Shown piece by piece: positions 8,995 through 18,193 of a stretch of DNA of 64,000 bases. Each line of letters begins with the position of its first letter. Position 1 is the first letter of the stretch. The notes under the pieces are model-generated. The model was not told the origin of the DNA. It did not search any database and was given only the letters and a program-made list of their open reading frames with translations. The translations under genes were made by a program, and so were the position numbers. Origin of the DNA: CAVQEK01 sp963711495 (lineage in GTDB: Bacteria; Bacteroidota; Bacteroidia; Cytophagales; Cyclobacteriaceae); assembly GCA_963711495.1 (NCBI GenBank), contig CAVQEK010000009.1:372001-436000 (forward strand). The letters are read 5' to 3'.

Positions 8995-9276
8995 ATGACA
9001 CTTTTGGATATTTATACACTGGCAGACAGGGGTTTGGTTGAACCATTGTCCATAGCAATTAACCAAAGGAGGGATAATAATTCCGGATACCGCCAAAGAA
9101 AGCCTTCAAGGGGCAAAGTTGTCGCCGTTGGCAAAGGAACCAAAGATGATCCTACCACAGTTAAGATTGGCGATGGACTCATTTATGGCAAATATGCAAG
9201 GGCATAAATTAAAATTGATGGAAAAGATTATCTATTCATGAAAGAAACCGAGATATTTGTTGTTCTAGAATATTAA
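8995..9276 (+). pseudogene. groES: groES co-chaperonin remnant
   Basis: Three frames together spell a GroES protein. Frame 1 from the ATG at 8995 gives TLADRGLVEPLSI. A shift near 9055 (best explained by a 2-base loss) moves to a frame reading QLTKGGIIIPDTAKE. A second shift at an A run near 9097-9101 (one A lost) returns to frame 1, giving KPSRGKVVAVGKGTKDD and VKIGDGLIYGKYA. An in-frame TAA at 9205-9207 stands where GroES has a glutamate codon, after which IKIDGKDYLFMKETEIFVVLEY runs to the natural stop at 9274-9276. The mobile-loop region is exactly where the first lesion falls. No single ribosomal slip could restore the product, since a TAG also interrupts the middle frame at 9053. Confidence 0.88.
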
Positions 9277-9289
9277 ATCTATAAAAGAC

Positions 9290-10915
9290 ATGGCAAAAGG
9301 ATTTTTGTTTGATATTGAGTCTGCCAATGCTTTACGTAAAGGCGTTGATACATTGGCCAATGCAGTTAAAGTTACGTTGGGCCCCAAAGGCAGGAATGTT
9401 ATTCTTTCTAAGAGTTTTGGCGCTCCACGAGTAACTAAAGATGGCGTGACTGTAGCGAAAGAAATTGAGTTGAAAGATGCCGTGGCCAACATGGGTGCGC
9501 AAATGATGAAAGAAATTGCATCAAAGACCTCCAAAGTGGCCGGTGATGGCACCACTACTGCAACAGTGCTTGCACAGGCGATCATCAATGCCGGCATAAA
9601 GAGCCTGGCCACAGGTGCTAACCCAATAGAACTCAAACGTGGTATAGACAAAGGCTTGGGTGAAGTATTAAAAAATTTGAAGGGCCAATCTTTTCAGGTC
9701 AATGATGACTATGAGAAGATAGAACAAGTGGCTATGGTGTCTGCCAACAATGATGCAACAATCGGAAAGCTCATCGCAGATGCTATGAAAAAAGTCAAAA
9801 AGGAAGGTGTGATCACTGTTGATGATGCAAAAACCATGGATACCTATGTGGATTTTGTGGAAGGCATGCAGTTTGATCGCGGTTACCTCTCTCCGTATTT
9901 CATGACCAACAGCGAAAAAATGCTCGCCGAACTGGAGGATCCTTATATACTGCTGTTTGAAAAGAAATTATCACAGATGAAAGACCTGTTGCCGATTCTT
10001 GAAAAGGTCGTTCAAACCGGCAAACCAATGATGATTATTTCGGAGGATCTGGAAGGAGAAGCGCTGGCAACATTGGTGGTCAATAAATTGAGGGGTACCA
10101 TCAAAGTAGCAGCGGTGAAAGCACCGGGATTTGGCGACCGCCGCAAAGCTATGCTTGATGATATTGCCAGCCTTACTGGCGGCCAGGTGATTGCTGAAGA
10201 AAAAGGGATGAACCTCGAGAACACGACCATCGATATGCTTGGCCGTGCTGAAAAAGTGATTATTGACAAAGAAAACACCACCATCATTAATGGTGCTGGA
10301 GATAAGAAAGAAATCGAACACAGAATTGGTCAAATAAGGGCACAAATCGAAAAGACCACTTCCGATTACGATCGGGAAAAACTCGAAGAACGATTGGCAA
10401 AACTTGCCGGAGGCGTTGCGGTGATTTATGTAGGAGCGGCTTCTGAAGTCGAACAAAAGGAGAAAAAGGATAGGATTGAAGATGCTTTGGCAGCCACAAG
10501 GGCTGCTGTTGAAGAAGGTATTGTGACGGGAGGTGGAGTAGCTCTCATTCGGGCCATGGCGGCGCTTGATCATTTTAAAGTGGACAGTGACGATCAAAAT
10601 ATTGGCATTGGCATTTTGAAAAAAGCGTTGGAAGGACCATTGCGTCAGATCGCTGAAAATTGTGGAAAAGATAGTTCGGTTGTATTCAATGCAGTAAAGG
10701 CAGGAAAAGATGACTATGGCTATAATGCACGATATGATAGATTTGAGCATTTGACCAAAGCAGGTGTGATTGATCCGACAAAAGTGGTACGCGTGGCGCT
10801 TGAAAATGCCGCTTCCATTGCAGGTATGTTGTTAACCACCGATTGCGTGGTTTATGAACTGCCGGAAAAGAAGAAAAATACACCAGCACCGCCAATGGGC
10901 GATGACATGTATTAA
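9290..10915 (+). CDS. groEL: GroEL/Cpn60 chaperonin (probable secondary paralogue)
   Basis: This 541-residue chaperonin subunit is full length and uninterrupted. The ATP-site residues corresponding to E. coli D52 and D87 are present (D51 in TKDG and D86 in GDGTTT), as is the IEDALAATRAAVEEG segment carrying the D398 equivalent. The apical co-chaperonin and substrate groove (GYLSPYF, LLPILEKV and EALATLVVNKLRG) is conserved, so it should still bind a GroES. The C-terminus ends PPMGDDMY and lacks the usual GGM repeats. The start is 13 bases after the original groES stop, as in a normal groESL operon, but groES is destroyed. It would need a GroES from elsewhere in the genome, so it is probably an extra copy. 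It ends at a strong terminator. Confidence 0.95.
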   Translation: MAKGFLFDIESANALRKGVDTLANAVKVTLGPKGRNVILSKSFGAPRVTKDGVTVAKEIELKDAVANMGAQMMKEIASKTSKVAGDGTTTATVLAQAIINAGIKSLATGANPIELKRGIDKGLGEVLKNLKGQSFQVNDDYEKIEQVAMVSANNDATIGKLIADAMKKVKKEGVITVDDAKTMDTYVDFVEGMQFDRGYLSPYFMTNSEKMLAELEDPYILLFEKKLSQMKDLLPILEKVVQTGKPMMIISEDLEGEALATLVVNKLRGTIKVAAVKAPGFGDRRKAMLDDIASLTGGQVIAEEKGMNLENTTIDMLGRAEKVIIDKENTTIINGAGDKKEIEHRIGQIRAQIEKTTSDYDREKLEERLAKLAGGVAVIYVGAASEVEQKEKKDRIEDALAATRAAVEEGIVTGGGVALIRAMAALDHFKVDSDDQNIGIGILKKALEGPLRQIAENCGKDSSVVFNAVKAGKDDYGYNARYDRFEHLTKAGVIDPTKVVRVALENAASIAGMLLTTDCVVYELPEKKKNTPAPPMGDDMY

Positions 10916-10940
10916 TGGTGCATTGCACTCAATATAAAAA

Positions 10941-10967
10941 GACTGCCATACGGCAGTCTTTTTTTTT
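10941..10967 (+). terminator. Rho-independent terminator after groEL
   Basis: A perfect 7-bp stem (GACTGCC at 10941-10947, GGCAGTC at 10952-10958) with a 4-base loop is followed by nine T residues. It lies 25 bases after the groEL stop. Confidence 0.93.
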
Positions 10968-11086
10968 ATAGGAACAAAGCAGGAAATACGGAAATTCTTA
11001 ATATAAACTTAACATAACTGCCGGAACAAGTTATATAATCAGATTTGTTATAACATAAACCTAATACGGACATTAAATCCTGACTC

Positions 11087-11185
11087 ATGAAAAGATTTAA
11101 AGTTGATGTTACGGTGGTAATATTGTTAGCTGGCGCAATTTGTGCCTTGCTCTTAGGAATAGTTGTGACAAGTCCTTTACCTTAG
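11087..11185 (+). CDS. Possible 32-residue single-pass membrane peptide
   Basis: An ATG at 11087 opens a 32-codon frame ending in TAG. It has a basic start (MKRFKVD) followed by about 20 hydrophobic residues (VTVVILLAGAICALLLGIVV) and a short polar tail, the layout of a small membrane peptide. It sits in the 383-base region between the groEL terminator and corA, with no gene-like alternative. There is no clear ribosome binding site or full promoter, so this is a candidate only. The rest of this intergenic region holds nothing else I could recognise. Confidence 0.35.
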   Translation: MKRFKVDVTVVILLAGAICALLLGIVVTSPLP

Positions 11186-11298
11186 TTCATAAGATATATT
11201 CCTTGATCTCTAGTAAGTCCCCTTTCCCAACCCATTTATCAACTTTGCCGTCAGACAAAAATTGAGTTGTCACTCGAACATAAGATGGAGAAATTGAT

Positions 11299-12402
11299 CT
11301 AAAACCAGTGCCTGCGTTTCATTACTATGAACATAGAAACTCCGATAACCACCATCAATCCCAGTATTACAAAATAGCCATAATGCCAATTAAGTTCGGG
11401 CATATTGGAGAAATTCATGCCGTAAATGCCTGCGAGAAAAGTGAGTGGAATAAAAATGGTTGAAACCAGGGTAAGGGTTTTCATTACTTCATTCATTTTA
11501 TTATTAACCGTAGACATGTATAAATCTATGAAACCGGAATACATTTCACGGAGAATATAAAATGATTCAATGATGCTTTGCAGATGGTCGAATATATCAT
11601 TGAAATTGTGGGCATTGGAATCCAAAAGTAGATCGGTATCTTCGGTTTGTAGTTTTCGGAGGGCATCACGAAGCGGAACGATCACCCTTTGCATTAATAT
11701 GAGTTGCTTTTTTTCGTGAATGATCTTGTTGATCAATTGTTTTTCAGGATCTTCAATAAGTTCTAATTCAAGTTCATTGGCACTGTTGTTTAAGGCTTCT
11801 ATGAGCAGGTAATAATGGTCAACAATGGTATCAATAAGTAAATAGAAAAGATAGTCGACATTTTTTTTGCGCACTTTTCCATTACCAGTTTTAATCCTTT
11901 CCAGGATATTATCGAATAGGCCGTGTTCCCGTTCTTGAAAAGAAATCAAAAAGTTGTTGCCTAGAACAAAACTGATATGATCCTGTTCCACGATATCCCG
12001 TTCTTCATCATAAGACAGCCCTTTAAGGGTGAAGAAAAAAAAGTCCTCGAAGTCTTCTGCTTTGGGAAGTTGTGCCGCGTTAAGAATATCTTCCTGTGCC
12101 AATGGGTGAATTCCGAATTGTTGACCAATGGCTTCAATCATTGTTGTATCCACCAGCCCTCTCACTTTTATCCAGTTTATGCCTTCTGAGTTTAAGTTTG
12201 AAATTATATGGTCCAGGTCACATTTTCCATAGTCCTCAACATTGGTTTCATCATAACTCACAAAATATAAGGCGGTTTCTACAGATTCTTCAGTTCCTGT
12301 ATAAACCAGCGTTCCGGGTGGTTTGCCTATCTTATTTCTTAAACCTTTGATGGGTTTCAAAGCAATGCGACTCATACCTGAAATTTTGCTTTTTATAGAC
12401 AT
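11299..12402 (-). CDS. corA: CorA-family magnesium/cobalt transporter
   Basis: This 367-residue protein has the CorA layout: a large cytoplasmic N-terminal domain, a long helix, and two C-terminal membrane segments. The signature YGMNF stands at the end of the first membrane helix (TLVSTIFIPLTFLAGI before it), and the chain ends in a basic MKRRHWF tail that faces the cytoplasm. As a homopentamer it would let Mg2+ (and Co2+ or Ni2+) into the cell down the membrane potential. The start at 12402 gives a basic N-terminus; an internal ATG at codon 9 is possible. It is a single gene converging on the groEL region. Confidence 0.93.
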   Translation of the reverse strand: MSIKSKISGMSRIALKPIKGLRNKIGKPPGTLVYTGTEESVETALYFVSYDETNVEDYGKCDLDHIISNLNSEGINWIKVRGLVDTTMIEAIGQQFGIHPLAQEDILNAAQLPKAEDFEDFFFFTLKGLSYDEERDIVEQDHISFVLGNNFLISFQEREHGLFDNILERIKTGNGKVRKKNVDYLFYLLIDTIVDHYYLLIEALNNSANELELELIEDPEKQLINKIIHEKKQLILMQRVIVPLRDALRKLQTEDTDLLLDSNAHNFNDIFDHLQSIIESFYILREMYSGFIDLYMSTVNNKMNEVMKTLTLVSTIFIPLTFLAGIYGMNFSNMPELNWHYGYFVILGLMVVIGVSMFIVMKRRHWF

Positions 12403-12832
12403 AGCGGAGAAATGTTTACTTGTTGTGCTAAAAATTTTTAAAAGTTTAAGGTTTTATTCGATAGAATACAAACTTAAACTATTGCATTGGGGGTTTTTGG
12501 AAATGAAATTTAATCAGATCCAATTGATTCCAAATTATAGTGAATACACGTATACCGTGTTTTATTCAAGAGAAGGGTGTAATATAAATATTAACCGAAA
12601 TGAATGAATACAAAAAAAGCCCATAATACTGTATATGGGCCTGTTACGACTTTTCTCTAACCCAAAATTCTTAATAGAAATCTATTCCAAATCCTTATTT
12701 ATTGCACCTCAGGCACTTTCTCGGATTTTGGAACTCACCAATATGCTATATTGCTTTCGTGCTACAATCCTGTGAGCGCACCTGATACACAACTTAGAAC
12801 TTTCATCACGAAGTCTATAGATAAATTTGGGT
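12403..12832. other. Intergenic region with a minus-strand terminator
   Basis: Apart from the hairpin at 12612-12640, this 430-base stretch holds no supported gene. On the minus strand a frame without a standard start, around 12690-12830, reads KLCIRCAHRIVARKQ. It is noted as a possible relic only. Confidence 0.4.
12612..12640 (-). terminator. Rho-independent terminator (minus strand)
   Basis: A 7-bp stem, GCCCATA at 12619-12625 with TATGGGC at 12634-12640, is followed on the minus strand by seven T residues (complement of 12612-12618). It would end transcription from the SnoaL-like gene about 190 bases upstream. Confidence 0.75.
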
Positions 12833-13258
12833 TTAATTGTGTGAACCCGGGCTTACCCCTAGTTGTTCAATCAGTGCCATCCGGTCAAAGTACATCCAGT
12901 AATGTACGATTTTGTCATCCTTAATTCGATAAATGACCGCGAATTCAACATTAACGCCTTTATTGGTCGGAATGATCCTATTGAATTCGCCCTTGTGAAT
13001 TCCACTGCATCTGGCCCTGACAACGATTTTATCTCCCTCAGAGATGATGTCTTCCGGAATAATCTCGTATTTGGGGAAAGCCTTTTCAAAGCGGTCGATG
13101 TGTTCGATCAGGGAAGGATCTTTTACGAATTTATGCAAAATGTGATGAGGTTTGTCTTTGCCACTAATGGCATCAAAATACTCCTGAATGAATTTTTTAT
13201 TATCAATAGCAAGCATTTTTTTGTGAATTATTGGTTGCACAATATTCAGTGAATACAA
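12833..13258 (-). CDS. SnoaL-like/NTF2-fold protein
   Basis: This is a small alpha+beta protein (141 residues from 13258, or 127 from the ATG at 13216). The region MLAIDNKKFIQEYFDAISGKDKP looks like the usual start of SnoaL-like proteins, so the 13216 start is a good alternative. The domain ends with the VEFAVIYRIKDDKIVHYWMYFDRMALIEQLG stretch, where the strand and the W and D positions match NTF2-like pocket proteins. Members include small-molecule isomerases, cyclases and proteins of unknown role, so no reaction can be given. It is transcribed alone and followed by a terminator at 12612-12640. Confidence 0.75.
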   Translation of the reverse strand: MYSLNIVQPIIHKKMLAIDNKKFIQEYFDAISGKDKPHHILHKFVKDPSLIEHIDRFEKAFPKYEIIPEDIISEGDKIVVRARCSGIHKGEFNRIIPTNKGVNVEFAVIYRIKDDKIVHYWMYFDRMALIEQLGVSPGSHN

Positions 13259-13507
13259 AAAACAAGACTGCTTTTTAAGCAGAAAGTGTACTAATTAATA
13301 TACGAAATTTACTGCGGGGACAGATGTAAATCAAAGTCATATTTACAGGAAATTGTGCAGGAACCAGGCTGCTTTGCGTTGAACACCTTTTGTAGAAAAT
13401 GGATGAGTCCGGGTGGTATTATATCCTGGGGAAAATGCAATTATTCCCGCACATAACACCTGTCATTGTCGAAAAACATATTTTTACTTCAGCAAACGCA
13501 AAATGAA

Positions 13508-14575
13508 TTACTGCTTCAAAATATAGTTGGAAATCCAGTCGCCCACTCCGGAAGTTTTATGTGCTTTTTCGGTAGCGATATCTTCAGTGACAACACCTTT
13601 TTCCAATGAAGCATCTACAGCACGCCTGATTGTTTCAGCCTCTTTGGTCAGATTCAATGATACTTCCAGCAACATGGCAGCCGAAAGAATGGTAGCCAGC
13701 GGATTGGCGATGTCTTTTCCCGCAGCCTGAGGATAGGATCCATGGATTGGCTCAAATACGGAGGTATGGATGCCAACCGAGGCTGAAGGCAGTAGCCCAA
13801 GTGAACCTGTGATTACACTGGCTTCGTCACTTAATATATCGCCAAACATATTTTCTGTCACGATCACGTCGAATCTTTTTGGCCATTGAATGATTTGCAT
13901 GGCCGCATTATCTACAAACATATATTCAACTTCTATATCGGGCCAGTCCTTAGCCATTTCCTGCACAGTCTCTCTCCATAAACGGGAAGTTGCCAATACA
14001 TTGGCTTTGTCTACCGCCGTGAGCTTTTTCCTTCTTTTAGCAGCATATTCGAGGGCGAGTTTGGTGATACGATGGATCTCTTCTCTGGTGTAAATACATG
14101 TGTCAAAGGCTTTGTTCTGGTCCTCACTTCGTCCCCTTGGTTCTCCGAAATAAATGCCGCCGGTCAGTTCGCGTACAACGACAAAGTCGGCTCCATCAAT
14201 AAGGTTCGCCCTGAGTGGTGATTTGTGGATCAGGGATTTGAATGTGGATACCGGTCTGATGTTGGCGTAAAGCCCAAGTTTTTTTCGCATAGCCAGGAGA
14301 CCCTGTTCAGGACGAATTTTGGCCTTCGGATCATTGTCGTACTTGGGATCGCCAATAGCTCCGAACATTACGGCGTCGGAATGCAAGCATGCCTGATAGG
14401 TTGTTTCCGGAAAAGGATCACCTGCTTCATCAATAGCGCAAGCTCCGACCAGGGCGTGTTCATAATGAAATTCATGATTAAACTTTTCTCCTATAGCATT
14501 GATTACTTTTATGGCCTGATCGACAATTTCAGGCCCAATACCGTCTCCAGGTAAAACAGCAATTTTAAAACTCAT
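13508..14575 (-). CDS. leuB: 3-isopropylmalate dehydrogenase
   Basis: This 355-residue enzyme oxidises and decarboxylates 3-isopropylmalate with NAD+ to 2-oxoisocaproate, the third step of leucine synthesis. It begins with the typical MSFKIAVLPGDGIGPEIV, and the substrate and metal segments are visible: VRELTGGIYFGEPRG, TAVDKANVL, and the signature NMFGDILSDEAS. The C-terminal nucleotide loop HGSYPQAAGKDIANPLA carries the residues that favour NAD+. It is the last gene of the operon, 11 bases after the synthase. A weak hairpin with a spaced T run lies about 225 bases downstream at 13268-13282. Confidence 0.96.
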   Translation of the reverse strand: MSFKIAVLPGDGIGPEIVDQAIKVINAIGEKFNHEFHYEHALVGACAIDEAGDPFPETTYQACLHSDAVMFGAIGDPKYDNDPKAKIRPEQGLLAMRKKLGLYANIRPVSTFKSLIHKSPLRANLIDGADFVVVRELTGGIYFGEPRGRSEDQNKAFDTCIYTREEIHRITKLALEYAAKRRKKLTAVDKANVLATSRLWRETVQEMAKDWPDIEVEYMFVDNAAMQIIQWPKRFDVIVTENMFGDILSDEASVITGSLGLLPSASVGIHTSVFEPIHGSYPQAAGKDIANPLATILSAAMLLEVSLNLTKEAETIRRAVDASLEKGVVTEDIATEKAHKTSGVGDWISNYILKQ

Positions 14576-14586
14576 GCGATTATGGC

Positions 14587-16107
14587 TTAATTTTTCATGG
14601 ATTCTATGATATTCAACATTTTTGTGGTGGCTTTGATGGCTGCTATAGTCTGGTCAGAATCAAGACCCCTGGTTTTGAAGTTCTTATTGTAAAAATTCCA
14701 GGTAATTACTGATTCTACCAAGGCATCGGTTTTGCCACCGGGTGGAATTGTGACGTAATAATCGGATAATAAGGGATGTTTCTTGCCCAATTTATCATAA
14801 ATACGCCAGAGGGCTCTCATAAAGGCGTCATACTGACCGTCGCCACTGGCTGTCTCTTCGAATACTTTTCCTTTTATTTCGATGCTCAAGGTTGCCATGG
14901 AGCGCAACCCAGCGGCTACAGAAAGCGAATAATTTCTTATTTTGATCTTTTCTTCGATCGCTTCGCTTTTAAGCACGTCGGCAATGATATAGGGGAGATC
15001 CTCTTTGGTGACCATTTCTTTTTTATCACCCAATTCTATCACCCTTTCCGTCACTTTTTTCATCTCGGCAACATCGAGATCAATGCCCATTTCTTCCAGA
15101 TTTTTAATAATACTGGCTTTTCCAGACATCTTGCCCAACGCATATTGTCGCTTGCGTCCAAAGCGTTCCGGAATTAAATCGTTGTGATACAGGTTATCTT
15201 TAAAGTCCCCATCGGCATGAATGCCACTGGTTTGAGTAAATACATTTTCACCAATCAATGGTTTATTTGGCGGTATCCGTATTCCGGAAAAGGATTCGAT
15301 CAGTTTGGAAACAAAGAAGAGTTTCTTTTCATTCACCGACATATCGAAGTGAAAGTGATCTTTCACGACGCCGATCACACTGGAAAGTGGCACATTCCCT
15401 GCTCTTTCTCCTAAGCCATTGAGCGTCGTGTGAATACCCTTGATACCTGCTTTCAGGGCAGCAAATACATTTGCGGTAGCCAGGTCATAATCGTTATGTG
15501 CATGAAAATCAAAATTAAGGTTAGGAAAGTGTTCGATCATCTCCCTGCAGAATTTGTAGGATTCATCGTGATTGAGAATGCCCAGCGTGTCAGGTAGCAT
15601 AAAATGGTCGATTGGCTCATCTTTCAATTTATCTACCATATTCAGCACATATTCCGGAGAATTTCTCATTCCATTTGACCAATCCTCGAAATATATATTG
15701 GTACTGATACCCATTTTTTGAGCCGCAGCCACTAATTTTTTAATATCACCGATATGTTGCTCCGGTGTTTTTTTTAATTGTTGTGTGCAATGTTTGAGGG
15801 AACCTTTTGTGAGCAGGTTGATGACATTCCCACCGGCCTTTTTGATCCAGTTGAGTGATTCATGACCATCAACGAAACCCAATACTTCCACTCGATCCCC
15901 AAATCCATATTTGTTGGCCCAGTCAAAGATCATTTTTGCTCCCTTATATTCGCCTTGGGATACGCGGGCTGACGCTACTTCAATCCTGTCTATGCGCAGA
16001 TCTTCCAGCAGCAGTTTGGCAATGTTTAGTTTTTCTGTTTCAGTAAATGACACCCCTGAAGTTTGTTCTCCATCCCGGAGTGTGGTGTCCATTATGGTAA
16101 TTTTCAT
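14587..16107 (-). CDS. 2-isopropylmalate synthase / citramalate synthase family enzyme
   Basis: This 506-residue enzyme joins acetyl-CoA to a 2-oxoacid. The N-terminal TIM barrel has the signature DTTLRDGEQTSGV at residues 7-19, and the metal-binding HAHND is in DFHAHNDYDLATAN near residue 200. The remainder includes a LeuA allosteric-type C-terminal domain (SVAAGLRSMATLSIEIKGKVFEE, then the ASGDGQYDAFMRAL element). Its place between leuD and leuB points to leucine synthesis, but the sequence type is the group in which citramalate synthases also occur, so it could start isoleucine synthesis from pyruvate instead. The choice cannot be made by eye. It overlaps neither neighbour and is the third gene of the operon. 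Confidence 0.88.
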   Translation of the reverse strand: MKITIMDTTLRDGEQTSGVSFTETEKLNIAKLLLEDLRIDRIEVASARVSQGEYKGAKMIFDWANKYGFGDRVEVLGFVDGHESLNWIKKAGGNVINLLTKGSLKHCTQQLKKTPEQHIGDIKKLVAAAQKMGISTNIYFEDWSNGMRNSPEYVLNMVDKLKDEPIDHFMLPDTLGILNHDESYKFCREMIEHFPNLNFDFHAHNDYDLATANVFAALKAGIKGIHTTLNGLGERAGNVPLSSVIGVVKDHFHFDMSVNEKKLFFVSKLIESFSGIRIPPNKPLIGENVFTQTSGIHADGDFKDNLYHNDLIPERFGRKRQYALGKMSGKASIIKNLEEMGIDLDVAEMKKVTERVIELGDKKEMVTKEDLPYIIADVLKSEAIEEKIKIRNYSLSVAAGLRSMATLSIEIKGKVFEETASGDGQYDAFMRALWRIYDKLGKKHPLLSDYYVTIPPGGKTDALVESVITWNFYNKNFKTRGLDSDQTIAAIKATTKMLNIIESMKN

Positions 16108-16120
16108 TCAACGCCTCCTT

Positions 16121-16714
16121 TTAAGGTCTGCTTTTTTCAAATGCTCCAATTTTATCTTTGATATTAAGCAGGTAATCGATGTCATCAAAGCCATTCAGCA
16201 AGCATTCCTTTTTATAAGGATTGATATCAAAATGTTCATTTTCTCCAGTGATCGGAATGCTGATTTCCTGATTGATCAGGTCAACTTTAATTCTGGTTTT
16301 GGGTTCTTTTTCGATTTGATTAAATAGTTTGGCCAGAAAATCTTCGCTTACCTGCACCGGTAAAAGGCCATTGTTTAATGCATTATTTTTAAATATATCG
16401 GCAAAAAAACTGGATACGACGACTTTAAATCCATAATCATAAATAGCCCAGGCGGCGTGTTCACGGCTGGATCCACTCCCAAAATTTTTGGCGGCTACCA
16501 GAATTGTCCCCTGATAAATAGGATCATTGAGGACAAAATCTGCTATGGGTTGGTTATTTTTGTTATATCTCCAATCCCGGAACAGGTTATCGCCAAAACC
16601 TTCACGCGTGGTGGCCTTTAGGAATCGTGCCGGAATGATTTGGTCGGTATCTACATTTTCAACCGGCAGCGGAACGGCGGTTGATTCTATGGTTTTAAAT
16701 TTTTCTATTGCCAT
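16121..16714 (-). CDS. leuD: 3-isopropylmalate dehydratase small subunit
   Basis: This 197-residue subunit supplies the swivelling domain that completes the isopropylmalate isomerase active site with LeuC. It contains the conserved NVDTDQIIPARFLK near the start and the signature NFGSGSSREHAAWAIYDYGFKVV, which binds the substrate carboxylate. The length is usual for the bacterial small subunit. It lies between leuC (42 bases upstream) and the synthase (13 bases downstream), consistent with one transcript. Confidence 0.96.
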   Translation of the reverse strand: MAIEKFKTIESTAVPLPVENVDTDQIIPARFLKATTREGFGDNLFRDWRYNKNNQPIADFVLNDPIYQGTILVAAKNFGSGSSREHAAWAIYDYGFKVVVSSFFADIFKNNALNNGLLPVQVSEDFLAKLFNQIEKEPKTRIKVDLINQEISIPITGENEHFDINPYKKECLLNGFDDIDYLLNIKDKIGAFEKSRP

Positions 16715-16756
16715 CTTAAGAATAATTAAACATAAAAACTAAAGCGGTACTGACCA

Positions 16757-18166
16757 CTATAATTGATTTAAAAGTTTTCTGGGGTCAGTGATTTTTCCGG
16801 TTACAGCAACGGCAGCTGCTGTAAGAGGACTGGCTAACATGGTTCTGGCACCAGGTCCTTGCCGGCCTTCGAAATTCCTGTTTGATGTAGATACTGCCAA
16901 TTTTCCTTCCGGAATTTTATCGTCGTTCATGGCCAGGCAGGCAGAACAGCCAGGTTGTCGAAGTTTGAAACCTGCTTCCTCAAAAATGGTGGTTAACCCT
17001 TCTTTTATAGCCTGTTTTTCCACTTGTTTTGAACCCGGAACGATCCATGCCGTAATATTTTCAGCCTTTCTTTTCCCCTGAACAAATTTCGCCACTTCCC
17101 GCAAATCTTCGATACGACCATTGGTGCAACTGCCAACAAATACATAATCAACTGGTTTACCAATTATTTCTTCTCCGGGAAGGAATCCCATATATTTCAG
17201 TGACTTTTCATATGATTTTTGGTTACTTGCACTGATTTCTTCAATACGCGGGATATGACTGGTGATTTTTGTTCCCATACCAGGATTGGTGCCATAAGTG
17301 ATCATAGGTTCGATATCAGCCGCATCAAAATGCAATTCTCTATCGAAAACTGCGTCATCATCACTGACTAATGTCTTCCAATGTGACACGGCTTGTTCAA
17401 AGTCGGCCCCTTTTGGAGCAAATTCCCGTCCTTTGATATAATCAAAGGTTGTTTCATCCGGTGCAATCAAACCGCCTCGGGCGCCCATTTCAATACTCAT
17501 ATTACAAACAGTCATCCGTCCTTCCATAGAAAGACTTTTGATGGCAGAACCAGCGTATTCAACAAAATATCCCGTACCTCCACTGGCTGTCACTTTAGCA
17601 ATGACATAAAGTATCAGATCTTTGGCGGTCACTCCCGGTGCCAGATCACCATTTATTGAGATCCTCATTTTTTTTGGTTTTGGTTGCAAGATGCATTGGG
17701 TTGCCAGTACCATTTCCACTTCACTGGTACCGATCCCAAATGCAACACTGCCAAATGCCCCGTGAGTAGAAGTATGGCTATCGCCGCATACAATTGTCAT
17801 CCCGGGTTGTGTAAGCCCTAATTGGGGCCCGATAACATGTACAATGCCCTGATAAGGATGATTGAGGCCATATAATGTAATGCCATGTTTCTTACAGTTT
17901 TCGGTCAGTTTATTAACCTGAAAGCGAGAAAGTTCATCTTTAATTGTTAAATGCTGATCGATGGTTGGAACATTGTGGTCGGGAGTAGCCACTGTTTTTT
18001 CCGGTCTAAATACCGAAATACCACGCTTGTCGATCCCTGCGAATGCCTGGGGGCTCGTCACTTCATGGATTAAATGCTTGTCAATATACAATACACTGGG
18101 GCCATCTTCAATTTGCTCGACAACGTGTGCATCCCAGATCTTATCAAATAATGTTTTACCAGACAA
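16757..18166 (-). CDS. leuC: 3-isopropylmalate dehydratase large subunit (TTG start)
   Basis: This 469-residue aconitase-family protein carries the [4Fe-4S] cluster that isomerises 2-isopropylmalate to 3-isopropylmalate. The cluster cysteines are in VGSCTNGRIEDL and PGCSACLAMND; CGDSHTSTHGAFG and the final GRQGPGART region are also conserved. The N-terminus MSGKTLFDKIWDAHVV matches LeuC proteins exactly, yet its first codon is TTG and a TAA lies eight codons upstream, so no ATG start exists. It is the first gene of the leu operon, about 180 bases after a strong promoter. Confidence 0.95.
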   Translation of the reverse strand: MSGKTLFDKIWDAHVVEQIEDGPSVLYIDKHLIHEVTSPQAFAGIDKRGISVFRPEKTVATPDHNVPTIDQHLTIKDELSRFQVNKLTENCKKHGITLYGLNHPYQGIVHVIGPQLGLTQPGMTIVCGDSHTSTHGAFGSVAFGIGTSEVEMVLATQCILQPKPKKMRISINGDLAPGVTAKDLILYVIAKVTASGGTGYFVEYAGSAIKSLSMEGRMTVCNMSIEMGARGGLIAPDETTFDYIKGREFAPKGADFEQAVSHWKTLVSDDDAVFDRELHFDAADIEPMITYGTNPGMGTKITSHIPRIEEISASNQKSYEKSLKYMGFLPGEEIIGKPVDYVFVGSCTNGRIEDLREVAKFVQGKRKAENITAWIVPGSKQVEKQAIKEGLTTIFEEAGFKLRQPGCSACLAMNDDKIPEGKLAVSTSNRNFEGRQGPGARTMLASPLTAAAVAVTGKITDPRKLLNQL

Positions 18167-18193
18167 TGTTTTAACTTTTATAATTTTTTAAAA

